Below are positions 17,523 through 26,860 of a DNA stretch of 64,000 bases, piece by piece; position 1 is the stretch's first letter; every line of letters begins with the position of its first letter. The position numbers were made by a program, and so were the translations under genes. The notes below the pieces were generated by a model. The model made no database searches, was not told the DNA's origin, and was given only the letters and a program-made list of their open reading frames with translations. Origin of the DNA: Acinetobacter kyonggiensis (GTDB taxonomy: Bacteria > Pseudomonadota > Gammaproteobacteria > Pseudomonadales > Moraxellaceae). Location of the stretch: assembly GCF_900107285.1 (NCBI RefSeq), contig NZ_FNPK01000007.1, positions 124,001 to 188,000 on the forward strand, read 5' to 3'.

Positions 17523-19049
17523 ATGACGCAACCTAACGCTCAATCGACTTCTGAACAACAAATTTCCGAAAACGATTTAATTGCACAGCGTCATGCCAAG
17601 TTAAAGCATATTGAACAACATGCTAAGGAAAAGGGCACTAGCCCTTGGCCGAACACCTTTAAACGTGAACACTATGCTCAAGATTTACAAGATCAATTCG
17701 CAGATCAGTCTAAAGAAGAAATTGAAGCTGGTGAAAAAGTTTATGTAAAAGTTGCAGGTCGTGTGATGTTGAACCGTGGTTCATTCATCGTGATTCAAGA
17801 TATGACTGGTCGTATTCAACTTTATGTTGCGCGTAAAGAATTAGATCCAGAAGTACTTGCAACCATTAAAGGTTTAGACCTTGGTGATATTATTGCTGTT
17901 GAAGGCTATATCGGTCGTTCTGGTAAAGGCGATCTTTATGTTCATATTGAACACTTTGAACTTTTAACCAAATCACTGCGTCCACTTCCAGATAAATTCC
18001 ATGGTTTAAACGATACCGAAATGAAGTATCGTAAACGTTATCTTGATTTGATGGTGAACGACGAAACACGTAAAACTTTTGAAATCCGTGCCAAAGTCGT
18101 TGCGGGTATGCGTGCATTTTTAACTGAACAACGTTTCATGGAAGTTGAAACGCCAATGATGCATGTGATTCCAGGTGGTGCATCTGCGCGTCCATTTGAA
18201 ACACACCACAATGCACTTGATATGCCATTGTATTTACGTATTGCCCCTGAGCTTTACTTAAAACGCCTAGTGGTTGGTGGTTTTGAACGCGTATTCGAAA
18301 TTAACCGTAACTTCCGTAACGAAGGTGTTTCGACTCGCCATAACCCAGAATTCACCATGATCGAATTCTACCAAGCATATGCAGATTACAAAGATTTGAT
18401 GGCTTTGACTGAAAATATGTTGGAAAAATTAGCGCTCGATATTTTAGGTTCTACTGATGTACCTTATCAAGGTGAAGTGTTTAGCTTCAAAGGTCCATTT
18501 AAGAAAATTTCGATGTTTGATGCCATTCTTGAACATAATTCAAATCTCACGCCAGAAAATGTGGCTGACCGTGAATTTTTGGCTAAATTTATTCAAGAAG
18601 AATTGAAAGAAAAAGTAAAACCGAGTTTTGGTCTAGGTCGATTACAAACCATTGTATTTGAAGAAACGGTGGAAACGAAACTTCGCCAACCAACATTCAT
18701 TACCGAATATCCAGCGGAAACTTCACCATTGGCGCGTCGTAATGATCACAATGCACACATTACAGATCGTTTTGAGTTCTTTATTGGTGGTCGTGAATTG
18801 GCAAATGGTTTCTCAGAATTAAATGACCCAATTGACCAAGCGGAACGTTTCCAAGCACAAGTTGAAGAGAAAGACGCAGGTGATGATGAAGCCATGCATT
18901 ACGATGCTGACTTCATTGAAGCACTTGAATATGGTCTTCCTCCAACAGCGGGTCAGGGTATTGGTATTGACCGTTTGGTGATGTTATTTGCTGATGCAGC
19001 AAGTATCCGTGATGTGATTTTATTCCCTCACATGCGTCATAAAAACTAA
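17523..19049 (+). CDS. lysS: Lysyl-tRNA synthetase, class II
   Basis: LysS charges tRNA-Lys in the cytoplasm. The 508 residues have an N-terminal OB-fold anticodon domain (about 70-170) and a class II catalytic core with motif 2 in [22 protein letters not shown] (core FRNEG) and motif 3 [11 protein letters not shown] chose ATG 17523 with GAGGCAG upstream; the frame continues to 17421, but the extra 34 residues do not resemble the family. TATGCT near 17480 may be its -10. It ends in a strong terminator. Confidence 0.96.
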   Translation: MTQPNAQSTSEQQISENDLIAQRHAKLKHIEQHAKEKGTSPWPNTFKREHYAQDLQDQFADQSKEEIEAGEKVYVKVAGRVMLNRGSFIVIQDMTGRIQLYVARKELDPEVLATIKGLDLGDIIAVEGYIGRSGKGDLYVHIEHFELLTKSLRPLPDKFHGLNDTEMKYRKRYLDLMVNDETRKTFEIRAKVVAGMRAFLTEQRFMEVETPMMHVIPGGASARPFETHHNALDMPLYLRIAPELYLKRLVVGGFERVFEINRNFRNEGVSTRHNPEFTMIEFYQAYADYKDLMALTENMLEKLALDILGSTDVPYQGEVFSFKGPFKKISMFDAILEHNSNLTPENVADREFLAKFIQEELKEKVKPSFGLGRLQTIVFEETVETKLRQPTFITEYPAETSPLARRNDHNAHITDRFEFFIGGRELANGFSELNDPIDQAERFQAQVEEKDAGDDEAMHYDADFIEALEYGLPPTAGQGIGIDRLVMLFADAASIRDVILFPHMRHKN

Positions 19050-19066
19050 GTCTTAAAATGAGAGTG

Positions 19067-19099
19067 AATACCAGTCAGTTGAACTTGACTGGTATTTTT
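19067..19099 (+). terminator. lysS terminator
   Basis: AATACCAGTCA and TGACTGGTATT pair perfectly and are followed by T residues. Confidence 0.85.
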
Positions 19100-19346
19100 C
19101 TTGACTATTTAAAGCAGCTTAAGAGTTACAAATGGTATTCAATGCTTGTATAAGAAAAATATCTTGAGCTAACAGTAATCTTATTTTCTGTTTGAATATT
19201 CTTCAACATCTTTGTTAGATTAAGCTCCAAAGAGTAGAGTAGTCAGTACATTAAAAATATAATTATTTGTTTTTGCTATATTTTCACCTTGATGTAATGA
19301 TGCATTACTCAATCTTATCTTAAATAATCCTTAATCTTTGCTATTG

Positions 19347-20450
19347 TTAAAAACCTTGAAAGGTTAGCCCCAAAGTCGCAAGACCATATCGACGATCCAG
19401 ACGCGATGCAGTCACCCCATTATACAAGAATGGAATATTGCCGATGAAATTGTGTTGGTAAAATTCCCCTTTCATAAAGGTCGATATTTTTGGGGTAACA
19501 TCGTAGCTGAGTTTAAGACCGAGACTATGATTGTTGTTAACTGGCGTATTACCAAAATTACGAACGCGATCATCAATGTTGTCTCGCCATAAATGCTGAT
19601 ACTGGTAGGCGAGTTGACTTTCAAATTGACGATATCTCCAGTTCCATGAACCGCCTAAGCTGGTAAAATAAGCGTTATAGTTCAGGTCATTTTGAATCTC
19701 AATGCCATAATCACTGGCATTACCTGAAATATTCAGTTGGTTGATCAATAGATTATCGATAGAACAGGGTTTGTTTAATTTTCCTGAATATTGATTACTG
19801 GAATTAATATTGATATCCATCAAACAACCGTTATATTTGGCTTGAATATCTAAGCTATCTACTTTGACTTGGCTATAACCGACTCCAGCAAATAAATTAA
19901 TTTGATTCATGGGATCAAGTTTTCGAGAAAAAACACCATTGAGTTGAAATTGTAAGTCTTGCGGTTGATTGACCTGAAGCTGTTCAAGCCTTTGTTGATT
20001 AACGATGGTTGCTGTAGATTTATTTAGCTCATTGGCCTGATTTCCCCATAGCGTTGCAGCAATGAAAAAACGATCTTTTTTGTTTAAATTTAACTCAGGG
20101 AAATAGCGGATCCCCAGTGAGCCAGAGTGAATGGTATTGGTGTCTTGAGCATAATCAATTTCTCTGTACCAATATGATCCATCAACAATCCACTGTGGAT
20201 GAAACTGGTATTCCATAGCAAAATGTGCACCCATGTAGTCGCCAGCGTTGCTATTCTGTACGCCTTCACTTTGTCTTATATCCAGAAAGTCGATGCGGTC
20301 ATTCACTGCATTTAGTTCTGTTATAAATTTTAAAGATGATTTGGTTTCTTTTGCTAAGCTCTGTGCCTGTAAAAAAAGATCTTCAGGTGCAGCATATAAA
20401 GCAGTTGGGCATATACATGCCATATATATAATTAAATTATGATATTTCAT
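19347..20450 (-). CDS. Outer-membrane beta-barrel protein, unknown function
   Basis: The 367-residue product has a signal peptide ending in ALYA and then many alternating amphipathic strands rich in Tyr, Trp and Asn. The last residue is Phe (LTFQGF), the usual signal for BAM-dependent insertion. This points to an outer-membrane barrel; channel, receptor or adhesin are all open. I chose ATG 20450 (TTTGGATTGT before it); an upstream ATG at 20510 would add 20 residues and hide the signal peptide. It follows a lipoprotein gene on the same strand with a hairpin between them, suggesting a functional pair. Confidence 0.78.
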   Translation of the reverse strand: MKYHNLIIYMACICPTALYAAPEDLFLQAQSLAKETKSSLKFITELNAVNDRIDFLDIRQSEGVQNSNAGDYMGAHFAMEYQFHPQWIVDGSYWYREIDYAQDTNTIHSGSLGIRYFPELNLNKKDRFFIAATLWGNQANELNKSTATIVNQQRLEQLQVNQPQDLQFQLNGVFSRKLDPMNQINLFAGVGYSQVKVDSLDIQAKYNGCLMDININSSNQYSGKLNKPCSIDNLLINQLNISGNASDYGIEIQNDLNYNAYFTSLGGSWNWRYRQFESQLAYQYQHLWRDNIDDRVRNFGNTPVNNNHSLGLKLSYDVTPKISTFMKGEFYQHNFIGNIPFLYNGVTASRLDRRYGLATLGLTFQGF

Positions 20451-20485
20451 ACAATCCAAAGACAAATATTTAAATGCTGAAGATA

Positions 20486-20511
20486 AAAATGCCAGCTTGA
20501 AGGCTGGCATT
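20486..20511 (-). terminator. Intercistronic hairpin between lipoprotein and barrel genes
   Basis: AATGCCAGC and GCTGGCATT pair around a 6-base loop, and five T follow on the minus strand. It sits eight bases behind the lipoprotein stop and 36 bases ahead of the barrel start. Confidence 0.65.
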
Positions 20512-20518
20512 GAATGGA

Positions 20519-22045
20519 TTAATTCAGTTTAAAGTGAGCTGTTAAGGTTGAGCCTTGGAATTGAGTACTATCAATAGTTATGGTGCCATTTTGTAGTTCA
20601 AGAGCTGGATCTACTGTATAGGTGATGGGTAATACATAAGCCGATGCCTCTACTAAATCATTCACTGCAAGTTTCTTCATGTATTCAGTATAATACGTCT
20701 TTAAGGCATCACTGTTACTGACGATACTAGAGAGGGGAATAATTCCATTGCTGACATTAATCGGAATCTCTTTCTGGGTAGTAAACTGTAATTTGCTTAC
20801 GCCTTGAAGAGATGTGGAAATATTAATAGCTGTATTCACTGGAACTTTAGCACTGAGTATTGTGCCATCTGTTTTAAAGCTCACTTGAATATTACTAATA
20901 ATGACATCTAGGTTTTCTTTTAATGCACCACGGCTACCATTAATTTTAAAACCTAGTTTAATCGTATCGGTTAATTCAGACTTGGTATTGTTCAGTTTAA
21001 AGTTGACAGCCAAGGCAGTATCTAGGTTTGCATAACTTAACGCTAATGGTGCAGCTGCACTGGAAGTCTTAAGCGTTGCCAATGAATAACCTGCTAAAGT
21101 AAAATCAGCATAAATTGGCGTTTTTAAGCTCTCTTTAATTGTATTCAATGTTGTTTGATTGGCAGGAAGTTGTAGCGCCGTTTGTAAACTCTCGCCATTT
21201 CCGCCTGACTGTACAATCTTATTGATCTCTGTTGATACGGTGGTAATATTGGTGTTGATATTACCTTTAATATTAGAATCTACGGGTCTGGTATCATCCT
21301 TGATGGCTGTTTGGGCAGCTATTACGGCATTATCCAGAATTTCAGTTAAAGCCGTTGCTTGAAGTTCACCATTGCTATTAAATAAATTTTTCCCTTGAGT
21401 CTTTAATGTATTTCCGATAGTCGAAAAAGCAATTTGTGTAGCCTGTTCTTGCGTTAATGCGACAGAGCCATCACTTTTGTTGATGGCTTGGAAGTTATCT
21501 TCAATTTGAGTTGCAAGTTGTTGTAGCGTGAAAATGACCGCCATTTCTTTTGCGCTGCCATCCGTGACAGGATTGTATGACTTAATATTTGCTGCTGTTA
21601 CCGTGGTCAGACCGAGATTATTTAAAACGACCTGAAGGTCGCCAGAGCCAAGATAATATTCAAGTGATGTAAGTGGACTCGCAACGAAATCATTATTTGA
21701 AATATTTTGTAAATCTGTTTTTTTGATTTTGAGTGTGCCAGTAAATGGAAGTCCTGTTCCTATATCTGTACCCCCAGTAATGGTAATTGCTGAGTTATTA
21801 CAGTCGGCAGTGGTCTTAAAAGAGAACTTACCTTGTGCATCTGTTGTGGTTGTTAAGCCATTACAGTCATCAAATTTTACAGTAGCATTGGCTAAATAGA
21901 AATCGACCGCAGTCCCCGAAATTGATTTTGATGCAAAGGGTGTTGTTGAATTATTATTGCTACCATCGCTACCGGCACATGCAGTAAGTAATGTTGTTAT
22001 CGTTGTTGCAAGAAAAGTATATTTTATATATTTGTTAAGTAACAT
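20519..22045 (-). CDS. Large surface-type lipoprotein, unknown function
   Basis: The 508-residue product has a lipoprotein signal with lipobox LTAC (Cys near residue 23) and then a Ser/Asn-rich linker. A carboxypeptidase-regulatory-like beta segment follows (ISGTAVDFYLANATVKF, with two Cys), then a helical Gln/Thr-rich middle and a beta-rich C-terminal part. The residue after Cys is Ala, so outer-membrane sorting is expected. I do not recognise a named family. It lies upstream of the barrel gene and is likely co-transcribed. Its own promoter should lie in 22046-22215. Confidence 0.8.
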   Translation of the reverse strand: MLLNKYIKYTFLATTITTLLTACAGSDGSNNNSTTPFASKSISGTAVDFYLANATVKFDDCNGLTTTTDAQGKFSFKTTADCNNSAITITGGTDIGTGLPFTGTLKIKKTDLQNISNNDFVASPLTSLEYYLGSGDLQVVLNNLGLTTVTAANIKSYNPVTDGSAKEMAVIFTLQQLATQIEDNFQAINKSDGSVALTQEQATQIAFSTIGNTLKTQGKNLFNSNGELQATALTEILDNAVIAAQTAIKDDTRPVDSNIKGNINTNITTVSTEINKIVQSGGNGESLQTALQLPANQTTLNTIKESLKTPIYADFTLAGYSLATLKTSSAAAPLALSYANLDTALAVNFKLNNTKSELTDTIKLGFKINGSRGALKENLDVIISNIQVSFKTDGTILSAKVPVNTAINISTSLQGVSKLQFTTQKEIPINVSNGIIPLSSIVSNSDALKTYYTEYMKKLAVNDLVEASAYVLPITYTVDPALELQNGTITIDSTQFQGSTLTAHFKLN

Positions 22046-22146
22046 ATTTTAAACCCCGTATGAATTATAATCAGTTCTCGTTATTTATAACAAATTAAGA
22101 ATTTAAAAAGAAGAACAAAATAAAGTTTATTTTATATACAAAAATT

Positions 22147-22172
22147 TCTAAACATTAAATAAAAATGTTTAG
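22147..22172. repeat. Inverted repeat upstream of the lipoprotein gene
   Basis: CTAAACATT and AATGTTTAG flank a 7-base spacer, about 100 bases before the lipoprotein start. It could be an operator or a second hairpin behind the candidate small RNA. Confidence 0.4.
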
Positions 22173-22215
22173 TTTTAAAGTCGTTTGTACATGGTAATTA
22201 TTATAATTATGTAAA

Positions 22216-22320
22216 CAAAAAAATACGCAACGATTGGGGTGATCATTGCGTATAACAACGAAGCTGTTTTCACAGTTTCGGTTAAGGAGAATGTTAAAAC
22301 TCGATAGAGCTTTAAACACT
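22216..22320 (-). ncRNA. Candidate small RNA (~105 nt) with intrinsic terminator
   Basis: On the minus strand a -35/-10 pair (22327-22355) is followed by a predicted start at about 22320. Next come a 7-bp hairpin (AAAGCTC/GAGTTTT), a single-stranded linker containing TTCTCCTTAA, a second hairpin, and a 12-bp stem (22223-22253, one wobble) with seven T. The linker is complementary to the Shine-Dalgarno AAGGAG. The terminator pairs better on the minus strand, fixing orientation. No ORF lies inside. This is a prediction only; no known RNA family was recognised. Confidence 0.5.
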
Positions 22321-22326
22321 AAAAAC

Positions 22327-22355
22327 ATCATAAAATGAATGATCAGTCATTTCAT
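22327..22355 (-). promoter_or_regulatory. Predicted promoter of the candidate small RNA
   Basis: Read on the minus strand, ATGAAA (4 of 6 matches to TTGACA) is followed by 17 bases and TATGAT (5 of 6 to TATAAT). The AT-rich context makes chance occurrence possible. Confidence 0.4.
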
Positions 22356-22432
22356 GATGCTTTCAGTTAAGTTGTGTTAATTAAAGTTAATAACTATTGG
22401 TGAGTGTGATTTGTTTATCATTTTCTGGACAC

Positions 22433-22466
22433 AAAAAAGCCTTTCTCGATAAAGAAAGGCTTTTTT
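22433..22466. terminator. trpS terminator, bidirectional
   Basis: AAAAAAGCCTTTC pairs with GAAAGGCTTTTTT around 8 bases, directly behind the trpS stop. The T-run exists on both strands. Confidence 0.85.
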
Positions 22467-22480
22467 GTGCTTAAACGTGT

Positions 22481-23494
22481 TTAGAAGTGAAACATGCCTA
22501 AACCTGATTTAATTTCATCAAGTGTCTGCTGGGTAATATCGCGACATTTATCTGTGCCAGTTTTTAAAATATCCATGATGTAGTCAGGATCTTTAGCCAG
22601 TTCGAGACGACGTTCACGAATCGGTGTAATCAGTTCTTTCAGCACACCTTCAAGACGTTTTTTCACAGTGCCGTCGCCTAAACCACCGCGACGATAATGT
22701 GCTTTTAACTCTTCAACTTCTTCTTTGTTTGGGTCAAAAGCATCTAAATAAGTAAATACAATATTGCCTTCGACTTGACCTGGATCTTCAATTCTTAAAT
22801 GATTTGGGTCGGTATACATGGCATTGACTGCTTTTTTAATGTCTTTGTCAGACGCATCGAGCACAATGGTATTGCCTAATGATTTAGACATTTTGGCTTT
22901 GCCATCAAAACCGGGTAAACGGCTCATGTTTGAAAGCAGAGCTTTACATTCGGGTAGCACATCATGACCAATTTGACGATTTAAACGACGTATAATTTCA
23001 TTGGTCTGTTCAATCATTGGAATTTGGTCATCACCAACAGGAACGACGGATGCTTTAAAAGCAGTAATATCTGCTGCTTGTGCAACTGGGTAGCATAAGA
23101 AGCCAGCAGGAATATCACGTTCAAAACCACGGAGTTGAATCTCTGCTTTAATGGTTGGGTTGCGTTCTAAACGCGACACAGTCACAAAATTGAGGTACAA
23201 CATGGTCAATTCATTTAATGCAGGTAAGCATGACTGAACACAAATGGTTGTTTTGGTTGGATCAATACCGACAGCAAGATAATCTGTTGCCACTTCAATA
23301 ATATTGCGGCGCACTTTTTCAAAGTTATCTGCATTATCTGTTAAGGCTTGAGCATCAGCAAGGAGGAGATGTTGATGATGAGAATCTTGTAATCCTACAC
23401 GCGAACGTAAAGAACCTACAAAATGACCTAAATGAAGTTGTCCAGTTGGGCGGTCGCCAGTCAAAATAACAGGACGATTGTCTTGATTACTCAT
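22481..23494 (-). CDS. trpS: Tryptophanyl-tRNA synthetase
   Basis: This class I synthetase charges tRNA-Trp. The 337 residues carry the HIGH-like GDRPTGQLHLGHFVGSL near the start and KMSKSLGNTI near residue 205. PVGDDQIPMIEQTNEI is the typical adenylate-binding stretch. The start ATG 23494 follows an AGAGAGATA purine tract. It is a single gene, divergent from the DUF808 gene, with about 190 bp for both promoters. Confidence 0.96.
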   Translation of the reverse strand: MSNQDNRPVILTGDRPTGQLHLGHFVGSLRSRVGLQDSHHQHLLLADAQALTDNADNFEKVRRNIIEVATDYLAVGIDPTKTTICVQSCLPALNELTMLYLNFVTVSRLERNPTIKAEIQLRGFERDIPAGFLCYPVAQAADITAFKASVVPVGDDQIPMIEQTNEIIRRLNRQIGHDVLPECKALLSNMSRLPGFDGKAKMSKSLGNTIVLDASDKDIKKAVNAMYTDPNHLRIEDPGQVEGNIVFTYLDAFDPNKEEVEELKAHYRRGGLGDGTVKKRLEGVLKELITPIRERRLELAKDPDYIMDILKTGTDKCRDITQQTLDEIKSGLGMFHF

Positions 23495-23688
23495 TATCTC
23501 TCTATTCCAAAGTTGTTAACACAACATGTATCTGCTGATGAATTGCTATATTGTACGGCATAATGTTTTTTAATGTCAGACACTATAAAAACAGAACATT
23601 GAAAAAATAAAAAGAATTTAATGAAGTTGATACAGTTTTCTTATATTTGTATTTAAAATACCCTCTAGATACCTCAAGGATAAAAAGA

Positions 23689-24615
23689 ATGGCGAGTAGC
23701 TTATTAATATTATTAGACGATATTGCCACCGTATTAGATGACGTTGCTGTAATGAGTAAAATGGCGGCAAAAAAAACGGCTGGGGTATTGGGTGATGATT
23801 TGGCGCTGAATGCACAACAAGTCAGTGGTGTTCGTTCTGAACGCGAATTGCCTGTGGTTTGGAGCGTTGCTAAAGGTTCATTCATTAATAAGTTAATTCT
23901 TGTACCTTTAGCTTTACTGATTAGTGTCGTTGCACCGTGGCTGATTAATCCTTTATTGATGATTGGTGGTTTATTTTTGTGCTATGAAGGCGTAGAAAAA
24001 GTTCTGCATAGTTTACATCATAAAAAAGCCCAAACAGAAGAAGCTGCGCAAGCAGAATTGATCAAAATAGAAACAGATTTAGTCACTTTTGAAAAAGATA
24101 AAGTTAAAGGAGCTATTCGAACGGACTTTATTTTATCTGCTGAAATTGTGGTGATTTCATTGGGTACGGTTGCCACAGCTGCATTTGGTACTAAAGTCCT
24201 CGTGCTTTCAGTGATTGCTATTTTAATGACTGTGGGTGTTTATGGTTTTGTTGCCATGATTGTGAAAATTGATGATTTAGGTTTATATTTAACCGAGCAA
24301 GCATCGAGTCTTAAGCAAAGTATTGGGCGTGGATTGTTGGCATTTGCACCAAAATTAATGAAAACCCTGACCTTTGTGGGAACCATTGCGATGTTCTTGG
24401 TCGGTGGCGGGATTATTAATCATGCTGTGCCTTTGATTCATCATTGGAGCGAAGATTCAGTCGATTATATTGAACATATTCCTACAGTTGGCAATATTAT
24501 TGGTGCAGTTACACCCACCTTAATTAGTTTTGCCATTGGTTTTGTTGCGGGATTATTGGTTCTCGTAATAGTGAATTTGATTCAAAAGTTTTGGCCTAAA
24601 TCCAAACAAGCATGA
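23689..24615 (+). CDS. DUF808-family membrane protein (YedI-like)
   Basis: The 308-residue inner-membrane protein begins [20 protein letters not shown], the signature of the DUF808/YedI family. It has about six membrane helices (near 70-120, 165-215, 225-250 and 275-300). I chose ATG 23689, which has AAGGA at a good distance, over the 14-codon-longer frame at 23647. The family function is unknown. It is followed 50 bp later by the metallopeptidase gene and may be co-transcribed with it. Confidence 0.9.
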   Translation: MASSLLILLDDIATVLDDVAVMSKMAAKKTAGVLGDDLALNAQQVSGVRSERELPVVWSVAKGSFINKLILVPLALLISVVAPWLINPLLMIGGLFLCYEGVEKVLHSLHHKKAQTEEAAQAELIKIETDLVTFEKDKVKGAIRTDFILSAEIVVISLGTVATAAFGTKVLVLSVIAILMTVGVYGFVAMIVKIDDLGLYLTEQASSLKQSIGRGLLAFAPKLMKTLTFVGTIAMFLVGGGIINHAVPLIHHWSEDSVDYIEHIPTVGNIIGAVTPTLISFAIGFVAGLLVLVIVNLIQKFWPKSKQA

Positions 24616-24665
24616 GCATCAATGCGCGGTAAAATCAAATAAATACAAGCTAAAGGAATATCACT

Positions 24666-25571
24666 ATGCGCTGGAAAGGACGTCGTGTAAGTAGCAATGT
24701 TGAAGACCGTCGTGGTGGTGGCGGTGTTAAGGCGGGTGGTATTAGTATTTTAGGTCTTGTGGTTGCCTTTGTGGCGTGGAAGTTTTTTGGGGTTGACCCG
24801 CAACAAGCCTATCAAGCCACGAAGCAAGTCACATCACAAGCGCAACCCGCTGAAACGAAAGGCTTGGATCATCCCACAGCAGAACAGCAAGAAGCCATGG
24901 ATTTTATTGGGACAGTCTTAGCGGATACCGAAGATACGTGGACGCAAGTCTTTCAACAGCAATTAAATAGTCAGTATGTTGCACCTAAATTGGTGATGTT
25001 TAGTGGTGTGGTGAATTCAGGTTGTGGTACAGCGCAATCTGCGATGGGGCCATTTTATTGTCCTGCCGATCGCAAAGTCTATATTGATACGACTTTCTTT
25101 AAAGATATGCGTCAGCAAATGGGTATTTCGGGGGAGCAAAATTCGACCGAGTTATCTCGCCAAGACCAAGCGGGAGATTTTGCCCAAGCCTATGTGGTTG
25201 CACATGAAGTTGGGCACCATCTACAAACCTTGTTGGGTATTTCCGATCAAGTGCAAAAAGCACGTGCTCAATCCAGTGAGGTGCAAGGCAATCAACTCTC
25301 TGTGCGTCAGGAATTGCAAGCAGACTGCTTTGCAGGAATTTGGGCACATCATAATCAACAACGTACCCAATTTTTAGAGCAAGGTGATATTGAAGAAGCG
25401 ATGGATGCAGCGCATAAAATTGGCGATGATTATTTGCAAAAACGCGCTACAGGGCAGGTTGTACCTGATAGTTTTACTCATGGTAGTAGTGAACAACGCA
25501 TGAAATGGTTTCAAACTGGTTTGAAATCAGGAAAGATCAACGATTGTGACACTTTTAATCAAGCGATTTAA
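24666..25571 (+). CDS. Putative neutral zinc metallopeptidase (YpfJ family)
   Basis: The protein has 301 residues and starts with the MRWKGRRVSSNVEDRRG basic stretch typical of YpfJ. One membrane helix follows (residues 24-42), so the peptidase domain probably faces the periplasm. The zincin motif HEVGH is at 180-184 in VVAHEVGHHLQTLLG, and the downstream Glu is likely in ELQADCFAGIWAHH. Three or four Cys (CGTAQSAMGPFYCP, DCF, DC) may form disulfides. AAAGGAAT before ATG 24666 is a good ribosome site. Its substrate is unknown. Confidence 0.9.
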   Translation: MRWKGRRVSSNVEDRRGGGGVKAGGISILGLVVAFVAWKFFGVDPQQAYQATKQVTSQAQPAETKGLDHPTAEQQEAMDFIGTVLADTEDTWTQVFQQQLNSQYVAPKLVMFSGVVNSGCGTAQSAMGPFYCPADRKVYIDTTFFKDMRQQMGISGEQNSTELSRQDQAGDFAQAYVVAHEVGHHLQTLLGISDQVQKARAQSSEVQGNQLSVRQELQADCFAGIWAHHNQQRTQFLEQGDIEEAMDAAHKIGDDYLQKRATGQVVPDSFTHGSSEQRMKWFQTGLKSGKINDCDTFNQAI

Positions 25572-25606
25572 AAAATAAAAGAGGATTAAGAGTCCTCTTT
25601 TATTTT
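25572..25606. terminator. Bidirectional terminator
   Basis: AAAATAAAAGAGGA and TCCTCTTTTATTTT pair around AAGAG. It lies between the convergent metallopeptidase gene and a hypothetical gene. Confidence 0.85.
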
Positions 25607-25612
25607 CAATTT

Positions 25613-26170
25613 TCAGCGACTTAAGAATTTTTTAAAGTTACGGATAATTCGAATAGAGACGTAAAGTGCAGCTAAGGCAAAGAGGCTGATGCTAAAAACA
25701 ATATATTTTAAACTTGAAATATCGGCTTGATAAAATTGCTGAATTTGTTGTTTAGAATAAGACCACTGTTGCTGTTTTTGTGTCAGACTATCTTGATAAT
25801 TAATGTCTCTAATATAATACTGTTGACCAACTTTTAATAAATTAATCTGTTTGATTTGTCGAGTATGCGACTGATTATAGGCATCCGTACAAATATCTTG
25901 TAAATAATGTTCGCAGTTTATTTTTGCAACATAGCCATTATGCGCAATCAGAATATAAATCGCTTCATCGGGTCGTTTATTATTCGAAACCAAAACCAGT
26001 TGTTCTTGAGTGGTTGATTTGAGCGAAATCTGTTGTGCTTGCTGGAAAGCTTGATCTGCATTTAAAATTTCTTTGCTTTTTGAATAGATACTGAAAAATA
26101 AAGCGATTGTAATGAGAAAAATCACAACTGCAAAAAAAAGTCGAAATAGCGTTTTAACTGTTTGATGCAT
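25613..26170 (-). CDS. Hypothetical membrane protein with two helices
   Basis: The roughly 185-residue protein has a membrane helix at residues 8-28, a Gln-rich extracytoplasmic domain with two Cys (NCEHYLQDICTDAY, probably a disulfide) and a second helix near 155-175 followed by a basic tail. This topology resembles small periplasmic sensor domains, but no HAMP or output domain is present. I do not recognise it. ATG 26170 is preferred to TTG 26182; neither has a clear ribosome site. Confidence 0.65.
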   Translation of the reverse strand: MHQTVKTLFRLFFAVVIFLITIALFFSIYSKSKEILNADQAFQQAQQISLKSTTQEQLVLVSNNKRPDEAIYILIAHNGYVAKINCEHYLQDICTDAYNQSHTRQIKQINLLKVGQQYYIRDINYQDSLTQKQQQWSYSKQQIQQFYQADISSLKYIVFSISLFALAALYVSIRIIRNFKKFLSR

Positions 26171-26451
26171 GAATAAATTCAACTTAATAGAGAGCCAGAA
26201 GAAAGCGTTGATACATTCAGCACTTTGATGGTGCTCTATGTTAATTCATTACTGAAAATATGTAAAAAACTTAACGATAGGCAAAAATAATTTAGCAGCT
26301 TAAAAATGATCATTGGTTATAATTTTTTTTAAAGTCTTTTTCATGAATTGTACTCAGGTTGTTTTTATATTGAATGTTGTTCTAGACTAGAAGTGCGAGT
26401 AATTAAAATCATTTGTTCTAAAGGTCGAATGAGATGATTTAAGGACCATAT

Positions 26452-26787
26452 ATGTCACAACATGCCAGTACTTCCAGTGATGAATTAGCACGGCAAATAT
26501 TACAGGTGGTTGCTTTAATTCCTTATGGAAAAGTGGCTTCATATGGACAAATTGCAAAGCTGGCGGGCTTGCCTAAACATGCACGTTTAGTTGGTTATGT
26601 TTTAAAACATCTGGATCAAGCGGCTGAAATTCCTTGGCATCGAGTCATTAATTCACAAGGGAAAATTAGCCTAAGTAAATTGGATCATTGCGGGGGCAAT
26701 ATTCAACGCTTAAAATTATTAGACGAGGGCGTAATGGTTATTGCAGATAAGATTAATTTAAAACAATATCAATGGATGAATGATTGA
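26452..26787 (+). CDS. Alkyltransferase-like protein (ATL, YbaZ-type)
   Basis: The 111-residue protein has the C-terminal fold of O6-methylguanine-DNA methyltransferase, including the helix-turn-helix phrase IPYGKVASYGQIAKLAG. The reactive-site motif is PWHRV (61-65) instead of PCHRV: the acceptor Cys is Trp. Such proteins cannot transfer the alkyl group but bind O6-alkylguanine and hand the lesion to nucleotide excision repair. AAGGA precedes ATG 26452. It is a single gene with a strong terminator. Confidence 0.92.
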   Translation: MSQHASTSSDELARQILQVVALIPYGKVASYGQIAKLAGLPKHARLVGYVLKHLDQAAEIPWHRVINSQGKISLSKLDHCGGNIQRLKLLDEGVMVIADKINLKQYQWMND

Positions 26788-26821
26788 TCAGAGAATAACT
26801 GAAATTGAATGAGGATAGGGA

Positions 26822-26852
26822 TTTTCCCATCTTTAGAGAAAGATGGGAAAAA
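26822..26852. terminator. Bidirectional terminator
   Basis: TTTTCCCATCTT pairs with AAGATGGGAAAA around six bases, between the convergent ATL and universal stress genes. Confidence 0.8.
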
Positions 26853-26860
26853 GACAAGGA

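Noticed and set aside
22291..22338. 15-codon frame after AAGGAG in the candidate small RNA region (plus strand)
   Set aside because: The AAGGAG is only one base from the ATG, too close to work, and the terminator structure favours the other strand.
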